Assembly: GCA_963838885.1 (NCBI GenBank)
Contig: CAWITB010000039.1
Span: forward strand, 186,001 to 250,000
Direction of reading: 5' to 3'
DNA length: 64,000 nucleotides
Origin: JAICMB01 sp963838885
GTDB lineage: Bacteria > Acidobacteriota > Terriglobia > Bryobacterales > Bryobacteraceae
In this document: in pieces, positions 17,766-26,327 of the stretch
Position numbering within the stretch: position 1 is the stretch's first letter
How the letters are laid out: each line of letters begins with the position of its first letter
Notes under the pieces: generated by a model
What the model was told of the DNA's origin: nothing
The model's input: the letters and a program-made list of their open reading frames with translations, nothing else
Databases searched by the model: none
Translations under genes and position numbers: made by a program

Positions 17766-18865
17766 ATGCCGCAGGAACTCAATATTTGGGCTGAGATCGC
17801 AAAGTATCTCGCCGTCAGCATCCGGCAAGCCCAGTACCTGGAGAAGCGCTCCGGGCTGCCCGTCCGGCGCGTTCCAGGCGAGCGCGGCCGCGTCGTCGCC
17901 TACACCAACGAGATCGACGATTGGAAGCGCCGCCGCCTAGCGTCGCCCGTGGATGAGGCCAGATCCGCCACGACGCCCACCGCCTCGATTTCGGCCGCTG
18001 CGCCAATCAAACGCGCCGCCGCTGGCACATTCTTTCTCTAGCCGCCGCGTCCACATTGTGCCTTCTCGCCCTGGGCGTTTACGGCTTTGAGAATCTCCAA
18101 CGCGACGAACCCAATTCATTTCGCGTAGCAGGCAAGGTTCTCACCGTATTTGGGCAGAGCGGCCAACCCTTGTGGCGTTACTCTTTCCCCAGCCGGGCCA
18201 AAGAGAGCCAATACGTCGAACACCCCGATTACTGTACGTTCAGCGATCTCGACGGGGACGGTTCGCTCGAAACGCTTTGCATCTTTCACGTCCTCTGAAT
18301 CCGGCGGCGGTCGAGCGACCGGCTGTATTGTTTCGATGCGCGCGGGCGGGTGCGCTTCACGTTTATTCCCGGCCGGACGGTAAGAGTGGGCACACAGGAT
18401 TTCCGTCCACCGTATTTCATCGCTAAATTTTTGGTATTTCCGCGGGGCCGCGCGGGACAACGCGGCATCGTCGTCAGCAGCAATCATAACTGGAGCCATC
18501 CCGACCAAGTGGCCATCCTCGACGCCCAAGGCCGCCTCCTCGAGTGAATACTGGCACCACGGCCACCTCCAGGCACCATCGCGTTTACCGATGTCGACGG
18601 CGATGGGACCCCCGAAATTTTGCTGGGAGGCGTCGATGACAGCCCCGGCATCAAACGGGCCAACCATCAGTGGTCCTCGATCCCGGCCGCGTCTGGGGAA
18701 GCTCTACTCAAATCAATGGCGCCCCCGATTTCGACGGCATGAAAACCGGCTGCGAAAAGCGAGATCGTGTATTTCCCGCGCACGCGCTTCAGCCAACACC
18801 GAGGATTTCAATCGCGTTGTCGGCACTAGATCGTATCCGCCGACTCGAATATAAGGGCAAGTAGT
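17766..18865 (+). pseudogene. HTH-membrane-FG-GAP/VCBS-type protein, frameshifted
   Basis: The first 60 residues are a MerR/excisionase-like DNA-binding domain (IWAEIAKYLAVSIRQAQYLE, LPVRRVPGERG). This pattern is frequent in acidobacteria, where it precedes a membrane helix (here LAAASTLCLLALGVYGF) and an extracytoplasmic part. The latter has FG-GAP-like repeats: FSDLDGDGSLETL and FTDVDGDGTPEILLGGVDDS. Four or more frameshifts (near 18040, 18295, 18545 and 18700) break the frame. The family's role is not established; coupling of an outer sensor to a DNA-binding head is an inference. Confidence 0.6.
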
Positions 18866-18881
18866 AGCAGAAGGCACTAGC

Positions 18882-19061
18882 GTGACGTCGCCACGTCCTT
18901 CGATCTACCTATTTGATCCCGCGGCTGCCAATCGCCAACCATCGTCTTCTCGCGACAAGCTGAAGACCGAATACCGCAAGCTCTACGGCGATGCCGCCGG
19001 CCTGACATTCGTCGATAACGAAATCGCCCGCATGGAACAAGAGATGGCCAGTCCCCACTGA
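18882..19061 (+). CDS. Small open reading frame of unknown function, probably a gene remnant
   Basis: A 59-residue frame from GTG 18882 contains a charged, helix-prone stretch (KLKTEYRKLYGDAAG, DNEIARMEQEMASPH). I do not recognise it. No ribosome binding site is visible, and it lies among broken genes, so it is more likely the tail of a lost gene than an independent one. Confidence 0.2.
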   Translation: MTSPRPSIYLFDPAAANRQPSSSRDKLKTEYRKLYGDAAGLTFVDNEIARMEQEMASPH

Positions 19062-19109
19062 AATCGGCCGGCCTCATTCCGATCGGCGTCCGTTAAACAA
19101 CCGCTGTAT

Positions 19110-19400
19110 CTCCTCCCCAGTCCTTATACCGCGCCTGCAAGTCTTCCATCCGATCGCCGTATGGGTTTCCGCCCGTTGTTTAAATCCGCCATCCGCGCAT
19201 TAAGTCCGTTCAGGTTGTCTTGGCAGCGCTGCTTCATCCAGTCCCCAACCCCGGCGCCTTTGTCCAGCAGCAGTTGGATCATCTCGACGTCGCCGCGCCC
19301 CGCCGCCTGCCCCAGCGCGCGCTTCGCCTAAATCCACCCGCGCCCTCGTTCCCAAGTTTCTTTACGCCGCGCAAAAGGCGCATCTCCCGTCAATACAATT
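19110..19400 (-). pseudogene. Ankyrin-repeat gene remnant
   Basis: One ankyrin-like unit is legible (LGQAAGRGDVEMIQLLLDKG), followed by a charged tail (KQRCQDNLNGLNARMADLNN) and stops. The upstream frame is interrupted. It ends the broken-gene tract. Confidence 0.45.
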
Positions 19401-19813
19401 ACTTGCGTCACCAGCCCCGCCGGCGCGCCTGCTATGTCCGCTGCCCGCGCTCCATAATAAGATCGCTATGACAACCGCCGCCGAGCCCCGCCACGCACGC
19501 CCGCATCGCCACGAATCCAGGCCCGGTCGACTGCGTGCGCCAACCGGCCCGCGCCGCCGCAAGCCGCCCGCAGTCAATCTCATAGCTTATGCGATGTTTT
19601 TAGAAGATTCCCCAACAACTCCTCTTGCCCACGACGACTGCCTGTAACCCTAAATCCAACCCGCGAATTTCCGCCGCGACTCGCCGGCCAAAATACAGCC
19701 CATCCCCGCTAAAATTCCAGTCGCGGCGGTATTCTTTCCCGCCACCGCGCTCCCTACCCTTGAAATTGATGGTTGCCGAAGCGACTTCAGCCGGCGGTAG
19801 GAGGCCGTTCTCT
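19401..19813. other. Intergenic region before the RND operon
   Basis: No convincing gene on either strand. AGGAGG at about 19799-19804 serves the ATG at 19814; an alternative in-frame ATG at 19769 would move the start of the next gene into this region. Confidence 0.35.
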
Positions 19814-20242
19814 ATGTTCCAGTGGGCACGGATTCTGGGAATCCACACGAGGCCCGCGATACCCCATTCCGAAGCCGCTCTCGATCTGTTGGCGATCACG
19901 GCCGACGACGGTTTCTACGCCACGCTGCGGGATATTGCGGAAACTCGTAATTGGCGGATTCAGCGCGCGGACACGGTCGAAAACGCCCCCGCGTCTCTCT
20001 CGCCGGACCTGGTCATCCTCGATTCCGATGGCGATGGATGGCAGACCGAGGTGGGCCGTCTGGCCTCGCTTCCGAATCGTCCCTGCGTTCTGCTCGCTTC
20101 ACCCGTGGTGGACGAAAATCTCCGCGAAGAAGTCATTCGATCCCGCGGCTACGACGTTTTCGCCCGCTCGGCCGATCGCGACCAGATCATTCGCAGCATT
20201 CAGTTTGCCTGGTTCTGGGCCAAGCGCGGGGTGAAACATTAA
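19814..20242 (+). CDS. Receiver-like (degenerate CheY-fold) protein heading the RND operon
   Basis: 142 residues from ATG 19814 with AGGAGG about 9 nt upstream. The segments LLAITADDGFYATLRDIA, DLVILDSDGDGW and PCVLLASPVVDENLREEVI follow the alternating beta/alpha pattern of a response-regulator receiver. An Asp sits at the phospho-site position (VILDSD), but the acidic pair is altered and the Lys region (FARSADRDQII) lacks the usual KP. It may be a phosphorylation-independent regulator. It ends 1 bp before the adaptor gene, so is probably co-transcribed with the efflux genes. Confidence 0.6.
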   Translation: MFQWARILGIHTRPAIPHSEAALDLLAITADDGFYATLRDIAETRNWRIQRADTVENAPASLSPDLVILDSDGDGWQTEVGRLASLPNRPCVLLASPVVDENLREEVIRSRGYDVFARSADRDQIIRSIQFAWFWAKRGVKH

Positions 20243-20243
20243 C

Positions 20244-21488
20244 ATGCCGCGCGCAAGAATGTCCCGCGCACCCGTTTACGCCACGGCCGCCGGTATAGCC
20301 CTGGCGCTCCTCTCCTCCTGCTCGCGCCGCGACGTTGCCGCAAAGAATAACGATGCCGAGGCCGTCCCCACCGTCGGCGTAGTGGCAGTCTCAACCCGTC
20401 CTCTGGCGCAGCATCTCACTCTCAGCTCGGAGCTCGTCCCTTTTCAGGAAATCGACGTTTATGCCAAAGAGGCTGGTTACGTAAAACAGCTGCTCGTCGA
20501 TTACGGAACCCACGTCCGCCAGGGCCAGCTCATGGCCGTTCTCGAGATCCCCGAACTCGAAGCGCAACTGCAACAGGATCAGGCTGCCATTAAGGCGCAA
20601 TCCGATGAAGTCCAGCGCGCCCACGAAGAAATCGGCCGCGTCAAGGCGCAGCACAAGGCCGTTCACTTACAATACACGCGCCTCGCCGACGTGGCGAAAA
20701 CGCAGACCGGTCTGGTTGCGCAACAGGAAGTGGACGATGCGCAGGCGAAAGACCTGGCGGCGGAATCGCAATTGGCGGCCACGCAGGGCGCCTACGAAGC
20801 CGCGCAGAGCCAGCTTGCGGTCGCCAAAGCCAGGCTGGCCCACGATCAGGCTCTCTTCGATTACTCCCGCATCACCGCGCCCTTTGACGGCGTCGTAACG
20901 CAGCGCTATGCCAATCAAGGGGCCTTGATGCAGGCCGGCACCAGCACCACGCAATCCACGCCGCTGGTCCGCCTCTCGCAGGAAAATCTCTACCGTCTGG
21001 TCATTCCCGTTCCCGAATCGGACGTGAAATATATCCGCGTGGGCGACCCCGTGGAAGTGCGCATCCCCTCCCTCGACAAGACCATTCGTGGCAAGGTGGC
21101 CCGCTTCTCCGTCGACGTTAACGGGTCCACCCGAACCATGCACACCGAAGTGGACGTGCCCAATACGGACAGCCGTCTGGTGCCCGGCACTTATGCGGAG
21201 GCCGTCATAACCCTGGGCCAGATCTCCAACGCGCTTACCGTTCCGCTGCAAGCCATCAATCATGAAGCCACCGCCACCTCCGTATATGTTGTCGGCGCGG
21301 ATGATCGCCTCGAGGACCGCCCCATCGCTCTGGGAATGCAAACGCCCAACTACGCGCAGGTGACCTCCGGCCTGCGCCCGGGCGAGCGCGTCGTCATCAC
21401 CGACCGCAGCGGGTTGAAAGCCGGGCAGCAGGTGAAGCCGCAAACCGTGCAGGCCATGGTCTACGAGAGTTCCCCGGCGCAGCAGTGA
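20244..21488 (+). CDS. RND efflux periplasmic adaptor subunit (MFP/HlyD family), lipoprotein
   Basis: 414 residues. The N-terminus has a hydrophobic signal with lipobox LLSSC near residue 27, so it is predicted to be lipid-anchored. It follows the adaptor layout: barrel-sandwich half (VDYGTHVRQGQLMAVLEIPE), a long alpha-helical coiled hairpin with QQEVDDAQAKD, the second lipoyl half (YSRITAPFDGVVTQRYANQG), a beta-barrel and a membrane-proximal domain (LRPGERVVITDRSGLKAGQQ). It bridges the inner-membrane permease encoded 6 bp downstream and the TolC-like channel. Second gene of a four-gene operon. Confidence 0.95.
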   Translation: MPRARMSRAPVYATAAGIALALLSSCSRRDVAAKNNDAEAVPTVGVVAVSTRPLAQHLTLSSELVPFQEIDVYAKEAGYVKQLLVDYGTHVRQGQLMAVLEIPELEAQLQQDQAAIKAQSDEVQRAHEEIGRVKAQHKAVHLQYTRLADVAKTQTGLVAQQEVDDAQAKDLAAESQLAATQGAYEAAQSQLAVAKARLAHDQALFDYSRITAPFDGVVTQRYANQGALMQAGTSTTQSTPLVRLSQENLYRLVIPVPESDVKYIRVGDPVEVRIPSLDKTIRGKVARFSVDVNGSTRTMHTEVDVPNTDSRLVPGTYAEAVITLGQISNALTVPLQAINHEATATSVYVVGADDRLEDRPIALGMQTPNYAQVTSGLRPGERVVITDRSGLKAGQQVKPQTVQAMVYESSPAQQ

Positions 21489-21494
21489 AACTAA

Positions 21495-24400
21495 ATGTCG
21501 AATTTCTCGATTAAAAATCCCTACTTCATCGTCGTCCTCTGCCTGGCCGTTTCGCTCCTCGGCGTTACCGCGCTGGCGCGCATGCCCGTCGATTTGTTCC
21601 CTCCCATCAACCTGCCCCAGGTCATCGTCGCGACGTTCTACTCCGGCATGCCGCCCCAGGACATCGAAACAAACATCACGTCGCCGCTGGAGCGCTTTTT
21701 CACAATGGCCAGTGGGATCGATCACTCCGAGTCGCACTCCATGCTGGGGGTCAGCCTCATCCGCGCCTTCTTTCAGCCCGGCACCAACGCCGACGCCGAC
21801 GTGACGCAGCTCTCCAACCTCGCGCTCGCCGATCTGAAGCGCCTTCCGCCCGGCACTCTGCCGCCGGTGGTCTTGAAATCCGACGCCTCCAGTTTGCCGG
21901 TCTGCCTCGTCGCCGTCAAAGGGCAAGGCCTCAATGAAACGCAGCTTCACGATATCGCCCAGTTCACCATCCGCAATCAGATCGCGGTGGTCAAGGGCGC
22001 CACGATCCCGCAGCCTTATGGCGGCAAGTACCGCCAGATCATGGTGCGAGTGGATCCCTATAAGCTGCAGTCGCGCGAGCTCAGCCTCATGGATGTCGTC
22101 AAGGCCGTCAACGAACAGAATCTGATTCTGCCCGCCGGCGACGTCAAAATGGGCCCCTACGATTACTACGTGTATTCGAACAGCCTCGTCGATAACATGC
22201 AGCAGCTCAACGACGTGCCCATCAAGGCCGTCGGCGACTCCTGGGTGCGCGTCTCCGACGTCGGCCGGGCCGAGGATTCCAACGCCACGCAATACAACAT
22301 TGTCCGCGTGGACGGCCAAAAAACCTCTTACATCCCGATCATGAAACAAGGCGGCGACACCAACACGCTCGAGGTCGTGAACGGCGTTCGCAAGCTCCTG
22401 GAGCATCTCTACGATATCCCCAAGCAGTTAAAAACCGATCTGCTGTTCGATCAGTCCGTATTCGTGAGGGAAGCGATCAAGACCGTGTTGCACGAAGGCG
22501 CCATTGGACTGGCGCTGACCAGCATCATGATCCTCCTGTTCCTCGGCAACGTTCGGGCCACCTCGGCGGTGCTGCTCTCCATACCGCTTTCCGCGCTGGC
22601 CACGTTCGTGATCCTGAATTTCATGGGCGCCACCGTCAATACCATGATTCTCGGCGGCCTCGCCCTGGCCTTCTCCCGCGTCATCGACAACTCCGTCATC
22701 TCGCTCGAAAACATCTACCGCCATCTCGAGATGGGCGAGGTTCCCATGCTGGCGGCGCAATTCGGAGGTCAGGAAGTGACTCTGGCCGTGCTCGCCGCCA
22801 CCCTCGCCGGCGTCGTCACGTTTTTTCCAGTCGTATTCCTCTACGGTGTCAGTAAGTTTCTCTTCTCCGCCCTGGCCCTTTCGTTCTGCATCTCGCTCCT
22901 GGTGTCGTTCATCGTCGCCATGACCGTGATTCCGTTGTTCTGCTCGCGCTTCCTCAAATCGGTCCCGCACGCCGCGCACGCGCAGCCGTCCGGCAACCAT
23001 GACCAGATCGATCCCGCTGCTGCCACCCCCGGCCGGCGATCGCTGTGGGCGCGCTTCAACGACGGATTCAACCATTATTTCAACCGCATGCTCGACGTGT
23101 ACGAGCGCTGGGTTCGCCGCGTTGTCCGGCGCCCCGCCCTCACCGTAGCCATACTCATGGCCGCCTTTATCGTTAGTCTAGGCATCTACCCCTTCCTCGG
23201 CGTTTCCTTCTTTCCGCGCACCGATGCCGGCCAGTTCACCATTAATTTGAAAGCGCCCACCGGCACGCGCATCGAGCTGACCAACGATTACGTCGCCAAA
23301 GTGGAGAACCTGATCAAGGCCACGGTGCGGCCCGAAGACTATCGCATGACGGTGTCGAACATCGGCATGACAAACGACCTTTCGTCCCTTTACACGACCA
23401 ACACCGGATCCTATACCGCGACCATTCAGACGCAGCTCAGCGACGATCACAAGATTGGCAGCTATGAGTACATGGACGAAGTGCGGCGGCGCATCCACGA
23501 GCAATTCCCCGAGCTGCGGACGTTCTTCCAAAGCGGATCGATGGTCGATGCCATCCTCAATACCGGCATGCCCGCTCCCATCGACGTTCGCGTGACGAGC
23601 CCTAAGATGGCGGAGAATTATCGCCTCGCCCTGCAGCTCTCTAACCGCATCGGACGGCTCAGCGGCGTGGGCCAGGTCTACATCCCGCAAGATATGGATT
23701 ACCCCGGTCTGCGCCTCGATATCGATCGGGTCCATGCGGCCGAGCTGGGGCTCAGCCAGAAAGACGTTGTCGATAACATCATCACCGCCCTGAACTCCAA
23801 CGCCATGATCGCGCCCAATTACTGGGTGGATCGCAAGAACGGCAACAACTACTTTTTGACGGTGCAGTATTTCGAACACGGGACGCCTTCCATCCAGAGT
23901 CCCTTCGATCTGAAAAATATTCCTCTGCGCGCTCCCAACCTGAAGCAGGCCACTTCGCTCGACGCCGTTGCCAAGCTAGTGCCCATCGAGTCGCCCACCG
24001 TGGTCGATCACTACCAGATCCAGCGCTCCATGGACGTCTACGTCACGCCGAAAGCCGAAGACCTGGGGCACATAGCGACGCAAATCGAGAACATAACGCA
24101 GCATACGCCCCACGATCCCAACGTGCGCGTCACCCTCGCCGGCATGGTGCAGGGCATGCGCGCGTCCTTCTCCAGCTTCGCCATGGGCTTTACTCTCTCG
24201 TTCCTGCTGCTGTATCTCATCCTGGTCGCTCAGTTCAAGTCCTTCGTCGACCCGATCCTCATCATGCTCGCCATTCCCATGGGTATCAGCGGCGTGCTCC
24301 TCGTTCTGCTATTCACGAACACCACCATCAATGTTATGTCGCTGATGGGCGTGCTGATGCTGGTTGGCGTCGCGAATTCAAATAGTATTTTGATTGTCGA

Positions 24401-24680
24401 TTTCGCGCATCGCCTCCGCGAACAAGGCCTCACCATCACCGATGCCGTCATCACGTCGTGCCGCGTTCGCCTTCGCCCCATTCTGATGACGTCGCTCGCC
24501 ACCATCATCGGCATGGCGCCGATGGCCTTCAAACTGGGCACCGGCGCGGAGCAGTATGCTCCCATGGCTCGCGCCATCATGGGCGGCCTGACGTCATCGG
24601 TCATTCTGACCGTATTTATCGTCCCCGCGGCATACCTCTTAATCTACGGCCGCAAGGAGCGGGCTCTGCAGAATGCGTAG
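21495..24680 (+). CDS. RND efflux transporter permease subunit
   Basis: 1061 residues, the usual length for AcrB-type permeases: two large periplasmic loops and twelve membrane helices. The N-terminus is SIKNPYFIVVLCLAVSLLGV. Helix 4 contains SRVIDNSVISLENI, with one Asp at the proton-relay position where AcrB has two. The second half has TMLDVYERWVRRVVRRP-like linker residues, PFLGVSFFPRTDAGQF and a C-terminal GVANSNSILIVDFAHR. Substrate (hydrophobic drugs or lipids) cannot be fixed from sequence. The 3' end overlaps an upstream in-frame extension of the TolC gene. Confidence 0.95.
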   Translation: MSNFSIKNPYFIVVLCLAVSLLGVTALARMPVDLFPPINLPQVIVATFYSGMPPQDIETNITSPLERFFTMASGIDHSESHSMLGVSLIRAFFQPGTNADADVTQLSNLALADLKRLPPGTLPPVVLKSDASSLPVCLVAVKGQGLNETQLHDIAQFTIRNQIAVVKGATIPQPYGGKYRQIMVRVDPYKLQSRELSLMDVVKAVNEQNLILPAGDVKMGPYDYYVYSNSLVDNMQQLNDVPIKAVGDSWVRVSDVGRAEDSNATQYNIVRVDGQKTSYIPIMKQGGDTNTLEVVNGVRKLLEHLYDIPKQLKTDLLFDQSVFVREAIKTVLHEGAIGLALTSIMILLFLGNVRATSAVLLSIPLSALATFVILNFMGATVNTMILGGLALAFSRVIDNSVISLENIYRHLEMGEVPMLAAQFGGQEVTLAVLAATLAGVVTFFPVVFLYGVSKFLFSALALSFCISLLVSFIVAMTVIPLFCSRFLKSVPHAAHAQPSGNHDQIDPAAATPGRRSLWARFNDGFNHYFNRMLDVYERWVRRVVRRPALTVAILMAAFIVSLGIYPFLGVSFFPRTDAGQFTINLKAPTGTRIELTNDYVAKVENLIKATVRPEDYRMTVSNIGMTNDLSSLYTTNTGSYTATIQTQLSDDHKIGSYEYMDEVRRRIHEQFPELRTFFQSGSMVDAILNTGMPAPIDVRVTSPKMAENYRLALQLSNRIGRLSGVGQVYIPQDMDYPGLRLDIDRVHAAELGLSQKDVVDNIITALNSNAMIAPNYWVDRKNGNNYFLTVQYFEHGTPSIQSPFDLKNIPLRAPNLKQATSLDAVAKLVPIESPTVVDHYQIQRSMDVYVTPKAEDLGHIATQIENITQHTPHDPNVRVTLAGMVQGMRASFSSFAMGFTLSFLLLYLILVAQFKSFVDPILIMLAIPMGISGVLLVLLFTNTTINVMSLMGVLMLVGVANSNSILIVDFAHRLREQGLTITDAVITSCRVRLRPILMTSLATIIGMAPMAFKLGTGAEQYAPMARAIMGGLTSSVILTVFIVPAAYLLIYGRKERALQNA

Positions 24681-24792
24681 CCTCGGCGTTCCCAAGCGGC
24701 GCGCCCTAACCGGCGCGAGCGCCGCAAGCGCAGTTACTCGCGCGGCTGCCGCAACCGCGGTTTTTGCCGGCTTCGGCGCGACTTCGGGCCGC

Positions 24793-26109
24793 ATGCTCAC
24801 CTCCTCTTTGCCTATCGCCGCGATCCTCTTGGCGGCCGCCGCTCCGCTATGCGCCCAGGCGCCCGGAACGCCCGCTCCTGCGGCCCCTATTCTGACCCTG
24901 GCCCAAGCCGAAGCCATCGCGCTCAAGAACCACCCTCAAATCGCCACAGCGCAAAACGTCGCCGCCGCCGCCGGCCAGGGCATCATTGAAGCGCGCGCCG
25001 CCTACTATCCGGTGGTGCAGGGCGAGATTACCGGCACGCAAGGCTACGATCTGAGCCGCATCGGCGCCGGAGCGCTGCAAGCTTCGGTCCTATTCAGCCG
25101 CTTCGGACAAGGACTCCAGCTTACGCAGCTCGTAACGGACTTCGGCAGAACCCGCAATCTGGTGGCGAATTCGAGATATCAGGCGCAGGCCGCGAACCAG
25201 CAGACGCAGGCGACGGTTTACAATGTGGCCCTGGGCGTCGACCGCGCCTATTTCGGCGTGCTGCAAGCGCAGGCCTATGTCACGGTCGCGAATCAGACCG
25301 TCGGCGCGCGCCAGACATTGACGAATCAAGTCAACGCGCTCGCCAGAGCGCAGTTGAAATCGCAGGTGGACGTCAGCTTCGCCGAGGTGAATCTGTCGGA
25401 AGCGCAGCTTTTGCTCATCCGCTCGCAGGACGCCGTCCGGCGCGCCTTCGCCGATCTCGCCCGCGCGCTCGGTAACGACCAGCCCGCGACATACCAGTTG
25501 GCGGAAGTTCCCGCGCCGCCGCCGCCCGCGCCCGATCCCGCCGGTCTTATTGCCGAGGCGATTCAAGACCGTCCTGAGTTGAAGGACCTGCGCCTGCGCT
25601 ATCAGGCGGCGCAGTCCTTTGAACAGGCCGAGGCCGATCTGAAGCGCCCCGACGTCAGCCTGGTCGCCGTAGGGGGCGGTCTGCCCTACTTGGATCAGAC
25701 CCCGCGCGTGACGCCGCACGAGTACGAAGGCGTGGGCGTCAACGTCAACATACCGATCTTTAACGGCCACCTGTTTTCCGCGCGCCGCCAAGCCGCCGAG
25801 TACCAGGCGGTCGCGGCAAATCAGCGCATCCGCGACTTGCAGCAGCAGATCGAGCGAGACGTACGCGCCGCCTGGATCACGGCGTCCACCGCATACCAGC
25901 GCATTCCCGTAACGGAGCAACTGCTGCGCCAGGCGCAACTTGCCCTCGACCTCGCCCAAGGCCGTTACCAGCTCGGCTTGGCCTCCATCGTCGAGGTCAC
26001 GCAAGCGCAGCTCAACCTCACTCAGGCGCAGATCGAGAATGTCAGCGCGAAATACGATTACGAAAGCGCCTACGCCGAGCTGCAGTACACTACCGGCGGC
26101 CTGCGCTAA
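24793..26109 (+). CDS. TolC-like outer membrane efflux protein (OMF), intact copy
   Basis: 438 residues from ATG 24793, which begins a clean signal peptide (MLTSSLPIAAILLAAAAPLC, then AQAPG). An in-frame ATG at 24673 overlaps the permease stop but adds 40 Ala-rich residues unlike a signal sequence. The body has the two-fold OMF repeat: LTLAQAEAIALKNHPQIATA, GVDRAYFGVLQAQ, FAEVNLSEAQLLLIRSQDAV, and in the second half NVNIPIFNGHLFSARRQAAE and GRYQLGLASIVEVTQAQLN. It forms the outer membrane exit duct for the RND pump. Its last 1014 bp are almost identical to 29041-30054. Confidence 0.93.
   Translation: MLTSSLPIAAILLAAAAPLCAQAPGTPAPAAPILTLAQAEAIALKNHPQIATAQNVAAAAGQGIIEARAAYYPVVQGEITGTQGYDLSRIGAGALQASVLFSRFGQGLQLTQLVTDFGRTRNLVANSRYQAQAANQQTQATVYNVALGVDRAYFGVLQAQAYVTVANQTVGARQTLTNQVNALARAQLKSQVDVSFAEVNLSEAQLLLIRSQDAVRRAFADLARALGNDQPATYQLAEVPAPPPPAPDPAGLIAEAIQDRPELKDLRLRYQAAQSFEQAEADLKRPDVSLVAVGGGLPYLDQTPRVTPHEYEGVGVNVNIPIFNGHLFSARRQAAEYQAVAANQRIRDLQQQIERDVRAAWITASTAYQRIPVTEQLLRQAQLALDLAQGRYQLGLASIVEVTQAQLNLTQAQIENVSAKYDYESAYAELQYTTGGLR
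25093..26106 (+). repeat. 1014-bp direct repeat, copy 1 (partner 29041-30054)
   Basis: Ungapped alignment at an offset of 3948 bp. I count about 13 mismatches (roughly 98.7% identity). Just upstream of the block the two genes are clearly more divergent, so the border of high identity is sharp. Confidence 0.85.
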
Positions 26110-26327
26110 ACGAGGCGCGCGCAACAGATCGGCGTTAAGCCCGCGACGCAGGCGGCTGGGATTCCGACCCGCCAGGATCCACGCAATTAAAGAGCTGCCC
26201 GATGGGATCGTCTAAATAACTAAAACTAGCCGCGGCGCTCGGCGGCGCGATTGCGCGCACGACGTTCGAGAGCTATGCTTATCCCTATTGGCGAGCGGCA
26301 TCCGCCAGTTTCAGTAGAGCCGAATTT

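Noticed and set aside
20667..22406. A 579-codon minus-strand open frame opposite the RND genes
   Set aside because: Low-complexity composition (His/Gly/Asp-rich) and exact antisense position to the clearly homologous adaptor and permease.
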